This document shows, one piece after another, positions 35,536 through 43,026 of a DNA stretch of 64,000 bases. Made by a program: the position numbers and the translations under genes. The notes beneath the pieces were generated by a model, which was not told the DNA's origin, made no database searches, and saw nothing but the letters and a program-made list of their open reading frames with translations. The stretch lies in assembly GCF_000689395.1 (NCBI RefSeq), contig NZ_HG966617.1, forward strand, positions 2,888,721-2,952,720. The letters are read 5' to 3'. The first letter of the stretch is position 1; every line of letters begins with the position of its first letter. Origin of the DNA: Candidatus Phaeomarinobacter ectocarpi (lineage in GTDB: Bacteria > Pseudomonadota > Alphaproteobacteria > CGMCC-115125).

Positions 35536-36792
35536 CTACGCGGGAATGCGAACTGGCATATAGGTGTAGCCCTTCACGAAGGGAGAACGGGTGCGGGTCG
35601 GTTCTTCCATGACCTCAATCTTCGGGAAGCGCTTCAGCAGTTCTTCCCAGAGGATCTTGATCTGGAGTTCGCCAAGGCGATTGCCCACACAGCGATGGAT
35701 GCCATATCCAAAAGACATCTGACGGCGAGCGTTCGGCCGGTCGATGATCACGTCATCTGCGTTCTCAAAGACTGCAGTGTCCCGATTGCCGGAGACGTAC
35801 CACATGGCAACTTTGTCGCCCTTCTTGATCATCTGGCCATTCAGCTCGATGTCTTCCAGGGCCGTACGCCGCATGTGAGCGAGGGGCGTCTGCCAGCGAA
35901 TGATTTCTGACGAGAGGTTAGGGATCAGGCTTGGATCAGCGATCAGCTTGTCGTACTCGCCGGCAAACTTGTTGAGCGCATAGACGCTGCCCGTCATGGA
36001 ATTACGGGTCGTGTCATTACCGCCCACGATCAGCAGAATGATGTTCCCCAGATACTCCATGGGGTCCATGTTCTTGGTGGATTCGCCACTGGCCAGCATG
36101 CTGATGAGGTCATTACCCGGCGTATCGGAGTTCACCCGATCGTTCCAAAGACCGGTAAAGGCCTCAAGGCATTCCATCAGCTCACCGCGCCACTGTTCTT
36201 CACTCTTGTAGATTTCCGGGTTGTCACGACCGGTTGCCACGTCAGACCAACGGGTCAGGCGGCGGCGTTCTTCAAACGGGAAATCGAACAGGGTGGCCAG
36301 CATCATCGTTGTGAGTTCGATTGACACCTTGTCCACCCAGTCAAAGGTTTCATTGCGCGGCAATTGATCAAGGATCAACCCTGTTCGCTCACGAATGAGA
36401 CCTTCCCAGTTTTGCAGGTTCTTGGGCGCAACGATGGGCTGAACCGTAATGCGTTGCTTGTCATGCTTGGGCGGATCCATGGCGATGAACATCGGCGCCC
36501 TGAAGTCTTCCAGCGGGTCCGCCAGCGTGATGGCGCCTTCAGAGGAAAACACGTGATGGTTGGTATCCACCGCCATGATGTCTTCATAGCGCGTCACCGA
36601 CCAGTAGTCGCCAAATTCGTCCGAATGCCCCTTATGGACAGGCGCTTCTTTTCGCAGGCGCTCAAAGTATGGCCAGATGGCATCGTCCTGGAAAAGAGCA
36701 CCATCAGCGACATTGATGTCCTCAAGAGGCATGCTCCAGGCACGTTCTTGGTGGTCAACTGTGGACGGTGTTTCGGCGGCGGCCTGTGACAT
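35536..36792 (-). CDS. Cytochrome P450 CYP153 family, copy 2 of the operon
   Basis: A 418-residue CYP153-type P450. The haem loop FGYGIHRCVG and GGNDTTRNSM are intact. It is three residues shorter than the others just after VFSS, reading EGAITLADP in place of the SWEHGGITLFD-type segment; this maps to the region before the substrate-contacting B-C loop. Its F/G segment (DVATGRDNPEIYKSEEQW) pairs it with the first copy at 36871. The C-terminus is TRSPFVKGYTYMPVRIPA without the PGCF found in copies 3 and 4. These differences make it the best candidate for changed substrate range. The ATG follows GGGACTC; a hairpin separates it from copy 1. Confidence 0.93.
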   Translation of the reverse strand: MSQAAAETPSTVDHQERAWSMPLEDINVADGALFQDDAIWPYFERLRKEAPVHKGHSDEFGDYWSVTRYEDIMAVDTNHHVFSSEGAITLADPLEDFRAPMFIAMDPPKHDKQRITVQPIVAPKNLQNWEGLIRERTGLILDQLPRNETFDWVDKVSIELTTMMLATLFDFPFEERRRLTRWSDVATGRDNPEIYKSEEQWRGELMECLEAFTGLWNDRVNSDTPGNDLISMLASGESTKNMDPMEYLGNIILLIVGGNDTTRNSMTGSVYALNKFAGEYDKLIADPSLIPNLSSEIIRWQTPLAHMRRTALEDIELNGQMIKKGDKVAMWYVSGNRDTAVFENADDVIIDRPNARRQMSFGYGIHRCVGNRLGELQIKILWEELLKRFPKIEVMEEPTRTRSPFVKGYTYMPVRIPA

Positions 36793-36821
36793 GGGAGTCC
36801 CTCTTGATTGATCGCGTCAGA

Positions 36822-36852
36822 CGCCCGGAACCACGCAACATGGCGCCGGGCG
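36822..36852 (-). other. Intercistronic hairpin between CYP153 copies 1 and 2
   Basis: Perfect 7-base arms CGCCCGG (36822-36828) and CCGGGCG (36846-36852) lie in the 78-base spacer. No T-tract follows on either strand. It matches the position of the hairpin in the next spacer, although the sequence differs. Confidence 0.5.
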
Positions 36853-36870
36853 GTCTTGTCGTTTCAACAG

Positions 36871-38136
36871 CTAGGCAGGAATGCGAACCGGCATGTAAGT
36901 GTAGCCCTTCACGAAGACAGACTTTGTCCGTGTCGGCTCTTCCATCACTTCAATCTTCGGGAAGCGCTTGAGAATTTCTTCCCACAGAATTTTGATCTGC
37001 AGCTCGCCCAACCGGTTACCCACACAACGGTGGATGCCATACCCAAATGACATCTGGCGGCGCGCATTTGGACGGTCGATAATGACCTTGTCGGCATCTT
37101 CAAACACGCTTTCGTCGCGGTTGCCCGAGACGTACCACATGGCCACCTTGTCACCCTTCTTGATGTGAGCACCGTTCAAAACGATGTCTTCAAGAGCTGT
37201 CCGGCGCATGTGAGCCAACGGTGTCTGCCAGCGAATGATCTCGGATGAAAGATTCGGAATCAGATCCGGTTTGGCGAGCAGCTTGTCATACTCACCTGCA
37301 AACTTGTTGAGAGCATAGACACTCGCAGTCATTGAGTTGCGCGTTGTGTCATTGCCACCCACGATGAGCAGGATGATGTTTCCCAGATACTCCATCGGGT
37401 CCATGTTCTTCGTGGACTCGCCACGTGTCAGCATGGTGATGAGATCATTGCCAGGCGTGTCGGAGTTGATGCGCTCGTTCCATATGTCGGTAAATGCTTC
37501 CAGGCATTCCAGCAGTTCCGCACGCCACTGGTCATCATCAGCAACAATCTCCGGATTGTTGCGCCCGGTTGCCACATCGGACCAGCGTGTGAGTTTGCGG
37601 CGCTGTTCGAACGGGAAATCAAACAGGGTCGCAAGCATCATGGTTGTGAGCTCAACCGACACATTGTCCACCCAGTCGAACACCTCGCCGCGGGGCAAGG
37701 AGTCAAGAATCTGACCGGTCCGTTCGCGGATCAGGCCTTCCCAGTTCTTCAGATTATTCGGCGCAACGATCGGCTGCACGGTGATGCGCTGCTGATCATG
37801 TTTGGGCGGGTCCATCGCAATGAACATCGGCAACTGAAAATCAGAAATTTGATCGAACAGGGTGATGCCACCATGTTCCCAGCTTGAAGAGAACACGTGG
37901 TGGTTGGTGTCCACCGCCATAATGTCTTCGTAGCGTGTCACGGACCAGTACTCACCAAAGTCAGGGGAGTAGGCCTTGTGGACCGGAGCTTCCTTGCGCA
38001 GGCGCTCGAAATACGGCCAGATGGCATCCGCCTGGAAAATGTCTGGATCAGCGATGTTGATGTCTTTGAGCGGCATGCTCCATGCGCGCTCGGTATGATC
38101 GATTTCGCCTTCGGGTTGGACAGCTGCCTGCGACAT
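36871..38136 (-). CDS. Cytochrome P450 CYP153 family, copy 1 (promoter-proximal)
   Basis: A 421-residue P450 expected to hydroxylate the terminal carbon of medium- or long-chain alkanes or related chains. The haem loop FGYGIHRCVGNRLG, I-helix GGNDTTRNSM and start RAWSMPLKDINIAD are family marks. ATG 38136 (MSQAAVQPEG) is chosen because it follows GGAGGAAAC and matches the conserved N-terminus of the paralogues; the frame extends 26 codons further upstream without conservation. The F/G segment DVATGRNNPEIVADDDQW resembles that of copy 2; the SWEHGGITLFD segment equals that of copy 4, so the copies look mosaic. It is first in the operon and lies behind a regulatory region with two dyads. Confidence 0.93.
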   Translation of the reverse strand: MSQAAVQPEGEIDHTERAWSMPLKDINIADPDIFQADAIWPYFERLRKEAPVHKAYSPDFGEYWSVTRYEDIMAVDTNHHVFSSSWEHGGITLFDQISDFQLPMFIAMDPPKHDQQRITVQPIVAPNNLKNWEGLIRERTGQILDSLPRGEVFDWVDNVSVELTTMMLATLFDFPFEQRRKLTRWSDVATGRNNPEIVADDDQWRAELLECLEAFTDIWNERINSDTPGNDLITMLTRGESTKNMDPMEYLGNIILLIVGGNDTTRNSMTASVYALNKFAGEYDKLLAKPDLIPNLSSEIIRWQTPLAHMRRTALEDIVLNGAHIKKGDKVAMWYVSGNRDESVFEDADKVIIDRPNARRQMSFGYGIHRCVGNRLGELQIKILWEEILKRFPKIEVMEEPTRTKSVFVKGYTYMPVRIPA

Positions 38137-38284
38137 GAACCGTTTCCTCCGGTTGGGCGGCACCCTTGCGAATGCCGACATGACAAAAGACCCCGCCTCC
38201 CCATTTGTTTCCACGGGGTAAGCCGAGCGCGCCGCATATGACCTGCGGCCAGTTGTCGACAGCGTAACGCAGCGAAAATCGAGG

Positions 38285-38332
38285 TTCTATAAAAAAGTGA
38301 CGCGGGCGTCATTTTTGCTGCGTCGCAGCAAA
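38285..38332 (-). promoter_or_regulatory. Candidate promoter and double operator of the CYP153 operon
   Basis: Two adjacent perfect inverted repeats lie upstream of the first CYP153: TGACGCGGGCGTCA (38298-38311) and TTTGCTGCG-T-CGCAGCAAA (38314-38332). A -10-like TATAGA (- strand, 38286-38291) is placed so that the first dyad covers the -35 position, where no good TTGACA exists. This fits a regulated promoter needing an activator or blocked by a repressor. No regulator gene of that kind is in the window. Confidence 0.5.
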
Positions 38333-38355
38333 TTCCTCTCGGCAGACCACAAATG

Positions 38356-38383
38356 CAAAAACGGTCGGCAATTGCCGACCGTT
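38356..38383 (-). terminator. Rho-independent terminator (24-bp perfect palindrome)
   Basis: A perfect 24-base palindrome spans 38360-38383 (arms AACGGTCGGCAA and its complement). On the - strand it is followed by TTTTTGCATTTG, so it terminates the gene ending at 38431 and insulates the CYP153 promoter from read-through. Confidence 0.85.
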
Positions 38384-38430
38384 ATTAAGCTTCGTAGCCC
38401 TTCGGCCACCGAGCAATGTGCACAATGCCT

Positions 38431-39120
38431 CTAAATTGGCAGGGAAACCCTGTGAAGCTCGTAGTCAGGGCGTGAAACTTCCCAGAACGGGCGTGGCTGT
38501 GACACATCATTGGTCGTCTCCGCGACAGCGCCCACGCGCATTATGTCGCCAACTTTGAAGAGTTTCAGCTTCACTTCGGTATCAGCCTGGTCCTGGTGCC
38601 AGAACGACAGCGCGGCAAGGCTCAGATGTGCGGGATGGTACAGCGTCGTGACGAAAGTCGTGCCATCGTCACCCGAAAGGCCGATGGCAACTTCGCGCAG
38701 AAGGTTCAGCTGAGAAGCGGGCAGCGAAATGTCCGCCTTCACGCCATCAGCATCCTCGCAAAGGGTGACCTTGTCGGGCCGCACAGAGACAGTGCGGATA
38801 AGTGATCCCGCTTCATTTTCGGTTGTGTAGGCAAAGACGAAACTGTCAACGCGACCGCGCGAAGTCGCAACAATGTCGACGACCGATCCATCAATGTCTT
38901 CGTTGAGAGCCGTAACGGTCGCGTCGCGCATCTCTTGCACGCTTGCTTCCTCAAGCACTGAACACCCCTCGGCCATTACCGGGGAGTTGAAGGCCGCAAT
39001 GCCAACAGCGGCGAAGAGCGTCGCACTAAGAACACCCAGCTTTGCCTTTGGATCGCGAAGCGACCCGCTGAACGGCTGCATGTAGCTTCGGACGTTGGCT
39101 TTGTAATTGTCCCAGGTCAT
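38431..39120 (-). CDS. Hypothetical protein with one membrane segment
   Basis: About 229 residues from ATG 39120 (GTG 39132 is an alternative). The N-terminus is hydrophilic (MTWDNYKANVRSY), followed by a hydrophobic stretch at about 28-46 (LGVLSATLFAAVGIAAF) ending VMAEGC, which could be a long signal peptide cleaved at VMA-E or an anchor. The rest is a mixed alpha/beta domain with two Cys, including VDSFVFAYTTENEAGS and FVTTLYHPAHLSLAALSFW. I do not recognise a family. It is followed by a strong terminator and has no close same-strand partner except the nitronate monooxygenase upstream, 127 bases away with a weak terminator between. Confidence 0.7.
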   Translation of the reverse strand: MTWDNYKANVRSYMQPFSGSLRDPKAKLGVLSATLFAAVGIAAFNSPVMAEGCSVLEEASVQEMRDATVTALNEDIDGSVVDIVATSRGRVDSFVFAYTTENEAGSLIRTVSVRPDKVTLCEDADGVKADISLPASQLNLLREVAIGLSGDDGTTFVTTLYHPAHLSLAALSFWHQDQADTEVKLKLFKVGDIMRVGAVAETTNDVSQPRPFWEVSRPDYELHRVSLPI

Positions 39121-39220
39121 CGAGGGGTCCACCGTGGCTGATCACTGTTTGCGTTGCTAGCAAAACAAGATCGGGCCACGGTGGTTCCGCCCGGATGTCA
39201 CGATTCTCCGGCGCCATAGT

Positions 39221-39241
39221 AAAAAGGCGCAGGAACCCTGC
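39221..39241 (-). terminator. Weak terminator after the nitronate monooxygenase gene
   Basis: A GCAGG-aac-CCTGC hairpin (39229-39241) lies 6 bases past the stop and, on the - strand, is followed by GCC and five T. The stem is only 5 pairs, so read-through is likely. Confidence 0.4.
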
Positions 39242-39246
39242 AGATC

Positions 39247-40224
39247 TTAGGCGGCGCGGAAGCCCGCAAGACGCTCAGCAATAATCTCGTCGGCTTCTTT
39301 CATGATCCGGTCCACAAGCTCCTTGCAGGTCGGAATATCATGGATCAGGCCTGCGACCATGCCACAGCTCCAGCCACCGGCATCCATGTCGCCGTCCTTC
39401 ATGATCTTGGGATACACGCCTGCCACTTCTTCAGCGATGTCAGCAAAGCTGAGCTTGTCACCCATCTCCTGCTCTTTCTCGAGCAGACGCTCAACCGCAT
39501 CATTGTTCAGCACACGCTCGGTGTTCCGAAGGGGCCGCATGATGAGACGTGTGTCGAGCTCGCTTGCGGCAATCAGAGCCTGCTTCACATTCTCATGCAC
39601 CGGCGCTTCCTGCGTGGCGATGAAACGTGTGCCCATGTTCATGCCTTCAGCACCCATGGCCATGGATGCAACAAGGCTACGTCCGTCTGCCATGCCGCCG
39701 GACGACACGAATGGGATTTTGAGCTCTTCTGCAGCCCGCGGCAGCAAAATGAAGTTAGGCACATCGTCCTCACCGGGGTGGCCGCCGCACTCAAACCCGT
39801 CAACACTCACCGCATCACATCCGATGGACTCAGCTTTGAGCGCATGCCGCACCGATGTGCATTTGTGGATGACCTTGATGTCCGCTTCCTTAAGGGCGGG
39901 AAGCCACTTGGCCGGGTTGTTGCCGGCTGTTTCAACGGCTTTGACACCGCTCTTGATGATGACGTCAACAAATCCCGGATAGTCGGGAGGCGTGACAGCA
40001 GGCAGGAACGTCAGGTTCACACCAAAAGGCTTGTCGGTCATGCCCTTGCAGCGCTCGATTTCCGCAGCCAGCTTTTCAGGTGTTCCCTGCGTCAGGCCGG
40101 TGATGATGCCAAGACCACCTGCATTGGAAACAGCTGCCGCCATTTCCGCAAAGCCCACATAGTGCATGCCGCCCTGAATGATCGGATGCTCAATACCAAA
40201 GAGTTCTGTAATACGCGTGCGCAT
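39247..40224 (-). CDS. Nitronate monooxygenase / 2-nitropropane dioxygenase family
   Basis: A 325-residue FMN-dependent TIM-barrel enzyme. IIQGGMHYVGFAEMAAAVSNAGGLG (residues about 14-38, of which GGM and NAGGLG are the signature) and KPFGVNLTFLP match the family. SVDGFECGGHPGEDDV (about 147-162) contains the conserved catalytic-type His of class I enzymes, and FVSSGGMADGRSLVASMAMGAEGMNMGTRF is the phosphate-binding end, with GGMADGR at its start. Expected reaction: oxidation of alkyl nitronates, or in related members a role as enoyl reductase-like flavoproteins. It starts behind a 138-base promoter spacer. Cytoplasmic. Confidence 0.88.
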   Translation of the reverse strand: MRTRITELFGIEHPIIQGGMHYVGFAEMAAAVSNAGGLGIITGLTQGTPEKLAAEIERCKGMTDKPFGVNLTFLPAVTPPDYPGFVDVIIKSGVKAVETAGNNPAKWLPALKEADIKVIHKCTSVRHALKAESIGCDAVSVDGFECGGHPGEDDVPNFILLPRAAEELKIPFVSSGGMADGRSLVASMAMGAEGMNMGTRFIATQEAPVHENVKQALIAASELDTRLIMRPLRNTERVLNNDAVERLLEKEQEMGDKLSFADIAEEVAGVYPKIMKDGDMDAGGWSCGMVAGLIHDIPTCKELVDRIMKEADEIIAERLAGFRAA

Positions 40225-40362
40225 GTTCGCCGCCCCATATGTTTTTTGAAGACTGGTTCACGGCATGCTGAAACACGCCATCTCATGGCGCATTTTGGCC
40301 ATCCGTGCGCGAAAAGCTAGTGCGTTCTCTTTTAAAACTACGGAAGGGTTGCGGGATGTCCG

Positions 40363-41808
40363 CTAGAGGCCTGCAGACTTGGCCATGCCAGCTGGACCAT
40401 TGCCCCAGCCGCCGCCCAGGGCCCGGAACAGGCCGATCTGGAACTGGGTTGTGTTGGCCTGAGACTGCGCCAGCGTAATGTCCGCATCCGCCAGCGTCCG
40501 CTCCGCATCCAGCACGGTGATGAAATCGTCAGCCCCCAACTCGTAGCGCGATTGCGCCATACGTGCTGACTGAGCGGCAGCATCGCGTGCAAGTGTGAGT
40601 GCGGCTTGCCGTTCAAGCTCTGCTGCATAGTTCTGCAGAGCCGTTTCGGTTTCTTCAAGTGCCACCAGAACCGCCTGATCAAACTCCGCCAGCGCCTGCG
40701 CCATACCGGCTTCTGCAGCAGCAATCCGTGCACGACCGGCCCAGATGTTCGGGAACGTCCAGGAAATCAACGGGCCAAACGAAAATGAAACCGCACCGTC
40801 TTCCTTGAGACTGGCAATCTGAAGGGCTGTCGTATCAATCGAACCACCAAGAGATATCTGCGGGTAGAGTTCTGCCGTCGCAACGCCAACGCGGGCCGCA
40901 GCAGCCTTGAGCGCATTCTCTGCCTCACGCACGTCCGGACGTCGCGCAATAAGACCGGCGCCGTCACCGACCGGAATGGTCGCCGCAACAATCGGTGCAC
41001 GGGTGCAATCCGTTGCTGCATCCACCATTGCCGCCGGCGGCTGGCCCACAAGTGTCGCCAGACGGAAACGCGCGTTTTCACGATCTGCTTTCAACTGAGG
41101 CAGCGAGGCTTTGGTGTTTTCCACGTTCACCTGCGCCCGAACAATATCGAGCTTGGTGCCCTGACCACCTTCCGTAAGCTGACGCGTCAGATCCACTGTC
41201 CGCGTTTGAAGGTTTAGGGTATTTTCCGTCACGGCAATCTGCTGATTGGCCGAACAGATATCCGCATAGGCCCGCGCTGTCTCAGCGGCAATCGTAATGC
41301 GTGATGTATGCAACGCTGATTCAGCGGCCTGCGCATCAGCGCGCGCCGCGGCAACGGAATTGCGAACACGCCCGAACAGATCAATCTCGTAAGAGAGGCT
41401 GAAACCGGATGTATAGGAGATGTCTTCCGTCTTGGCCTTCTGCGTCGCCTGCTGCGCCGCATCACGCTCATAGGTCGCGCCCGCATTTATATCCGTAGAC
41501 GGAAGATATGCACTGCGGCTTTCCCCAAGCGCGGCAAGCACCCGATCAAGGTTGGCAAAAGCTGCCTTCAGGCTGTTGTTTTCGGACAGGGCTTTGGTGA
41601 TGTACCCATCAAGCTCAGGGTCATCATAAAGACGCCACCAGGTGGTGTCGGGTGCGTCTGGAGAAACAGGCGCAATTGCCGCCGTCACGAATTCGCTTTG
41701 GGCAATCGGCGCGGTAGCGACTGTGGATTTGGGGACATCCGGCGAAAATGAACAGGCGGCCAAAGCCGCACTTGCCACCCCACATGCCAGTTTTGAACAC
41801 GTACCCAT
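40363..41808 (-). CDS. Outer-membrane efflux lipoprotein (TolC superfamily, NodT type)
   Basis: A 481-residue outer-membrane factor. ATG 41808 behind GGAGAGCAGG gives a lipoprotein signal with ALAAC (Cys19). Two repeated TolC-type alpha-barrel halves are visible: DTTWWRLYDDPELDGYITKALSENNSLKAAFANLDRV begins the first (DPELDGYI, NNSLKAAFANLDR), and RPDVREAENALKAAAARVGVATAELYPQISLGG (RPDVREAE, LYPQISLGG) begins the second, both diagnostic for NodT proteins. It would be the outer channel for a tripartite pump. No adaptor or permease gene is adjacent; the HAE1 pump at 24919-29160, which lacks a channel gene, is a possible partner. Confidence 0.92.
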   Translation of the reverse strand: MGTCSKLACGVASAALAACSFSPDVPKSTVATAPIAQSEFVTAAIAPVSPDAPDTTWWRLYDDPELDGYITKALSENNSLKAAFANLDRVLAALGESRSAYLPSTDINAGATYERDAAQQATQKAKTEDISYTSGFSLSYEIDLFGRVRNSVAAARADAQAAESALHTSRITIAAETARAYADICSANQQIAVTENTLNLQTRTVDLTRQLTEGGQGTKLDIVRAQVNVENTKASLPQLKADRENARFRLATLVGQPPAAMVDAATDCTRAPIVAATIPVGDGAGLIARRPDVREAENALKAAAARVGVATAELYPQISLGGSIDTTALQIASLKEDGAVSFSFGPLISWTFPNIWAGRARIAAAEAGMAQALAEFDQAVLVALEETETALQNYAAELERQAALTLARDAAAQSARMAQSRYELGADDFITVLDAERTLADADITLAQSQANTTQFQIGLFRALGGGWGNGPAGMAKSAGL

Positions 41809-41912
41809 TGCCTGCTCTCCTGAACGCCACCTCGTCGGATGGCAGAATTTCAGGAGGAACAGTGCCTTATTCTGGTTAACACGACCCTTATTGGGGTCGG
41901 AAGTCGGCAGGT

Positions 41913-42707
41913 CTACTCGACAGAACCGACCGCAATCCAGTCGACCCGACAATCAGAAATTGTTGAGGCTCCAGCCGCCCGGATCGTCAGATCGAACTTG
42001 TTTTCAGTGATGCTGCCGGCTTCGAACGCGAGAATGACGTTTGGCTCGCGGTAATAGGCTTCCAGGAGGTTCGGCGCCAAAAACACCTTGGGAGGGGACG
42101 TGAATCCGGACTCAAACGACACCGTCCGGGTCATGACTTCTTCCCAACCATCTTCTGTCGGCCGATAGGCGTGGCCGCATTCAAAAGTGCCTGCCTGAAG
42201 ACGGGACGCCATGAGCTTGTCAGCCAGAACAGACTGAACAGCCCCGGAGGACGCTACAGCGCCAGCCACCTGATCAAGCTTGCGATCCAGGTCTTCCGCA
42301 ACTGAGATCATCCGTTCAGCCTTGGCAGCTTTCTGGGCCAGCTTCCGGTAGGCAGCAGCAATCTCTTCCGCTTCATCGCGCAGTTGTTCCTGCTGGCCAC
42401 GCAAACTGGAGACTTCACGTTGGGCAAACCGCACTTCGTCAGTAATGCTCTCGGCCTGACGGAGCAAAAACTCGCTCAAAACCTCGCGATTATCGCCGCC
42501 ACCGCCACCGTCAGCGTAGAGATTACGCCAGTCCCAGGTCCCTTGATTGACCCAGAAAAAGAAGCCAAGGCCACCTGCCAGCACGACAAGCAGCAAGAAG
42601 CTCAGCACCCCAAACGTGCCACCGCCATTGCGGTTGGTCCGTCCACGCACTTCAGCATCAATCAATCCGCGCAATGCGGCGCGCTGTTCGTCAGAAAATT
42701 CTGCCAT
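41913..42707 (-). CDS. Membrane-anchored coiled-coil protein with H-type lectin-like domain
   Basis: A 264-residue protein: cytoplasmic head rich in charged residues (1-30), one membrane helix (about 33-52, LSFLLLVVLAGGLGFFFW), a Gly/Asp linker, a long coiled coil (about 75-140) and a C-terminal beta domain (about 180-262). That domain reads like an H-type lectin: VSFESGFTSPPKVFLAP, then VILAFEAGSITENKFDLTI and a terminal CRVDWIAVG, equal to the family's 'F..PP.V...' start and 'W.A.G' end. H-type lectins usually form trimers that bind sugars, and the coiled coil fits trimerisation. The fold call is by eye. It is divergent from the NfrA-like gene across 319 bases. Confidence 0.7.
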   Translation of the reverse strand: MAEFSDEQRAALRGLIDAEVRGRTNRNGGGTFGVLSFLLLVVLAGGLGFFFWVNQGTWDWRNLYADGGGGGDNREVLSEFLLRQAESITDEVRFAQREVSSLRGQQEQLRDEAEEIAAAYRKLAQKAAKAERMISVAEDLDRKLDQVAGAVASSGAVQSVLADKLMASRLQAGTFECGHAYRPTEDGWEEVMTRTVSFESGFTSPPKVFLAPNLLEAYYREPNVILAFEAGSITENKFDLTIRAAGASTISDCRVDWIAVGSVE

Positions 42708-43026
42708 GCCCTGCCTCAGCCGTTTTCCGGTTCATCTACATGAAGATTTACCGATTTCAATCCGATTGGACGGTCGCATACATCGCATCCGCCGCAAGGC
42801 ACCCACTGGCAAAACCTATACCGCAAATACGACAAGCGTGTGCCCATCGTTCTGTTTACGGATTGTTAATCCAAAATCACGTGTCGGCACAGCAACACTC
42901 TGGCCGTTGGTTAACCGATTTGTCTTAGGTTTCAGCGCATTCTGCCAATTCAGGCTATGATAATCACGACCCGGCTAGACAATTGCATGGTTGCTGGAAA
43001 TACCTCTTTTGCGGGAACAACACCTG
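42708..43026. promoter_or_regulatory. Divergent intergenic region upstream of the nfrA-like gene
   Basis: This 319-base gap lies between the lectin-like gene (-) and the NfrA-like gene (+). It contains AT-rich blocks and a -10-like TATGATAAT at 42956-42964, about 63 bases before the NfrA-like ATG, without a convincing -35. GCGGGAAC 15 bases ahead of the ATG is a weak ribosome-binding site. I see no ORF, RNA gene or strong dyad. Confidence 0.35.

Noticed and set aside
40363..41952. Longer TolC-like frame from 41952
   Set aside because: The extra 48 residues are Arg-rich and precede the lipoprotein signal; ATG 41808 has a strong ribosome-binding site.
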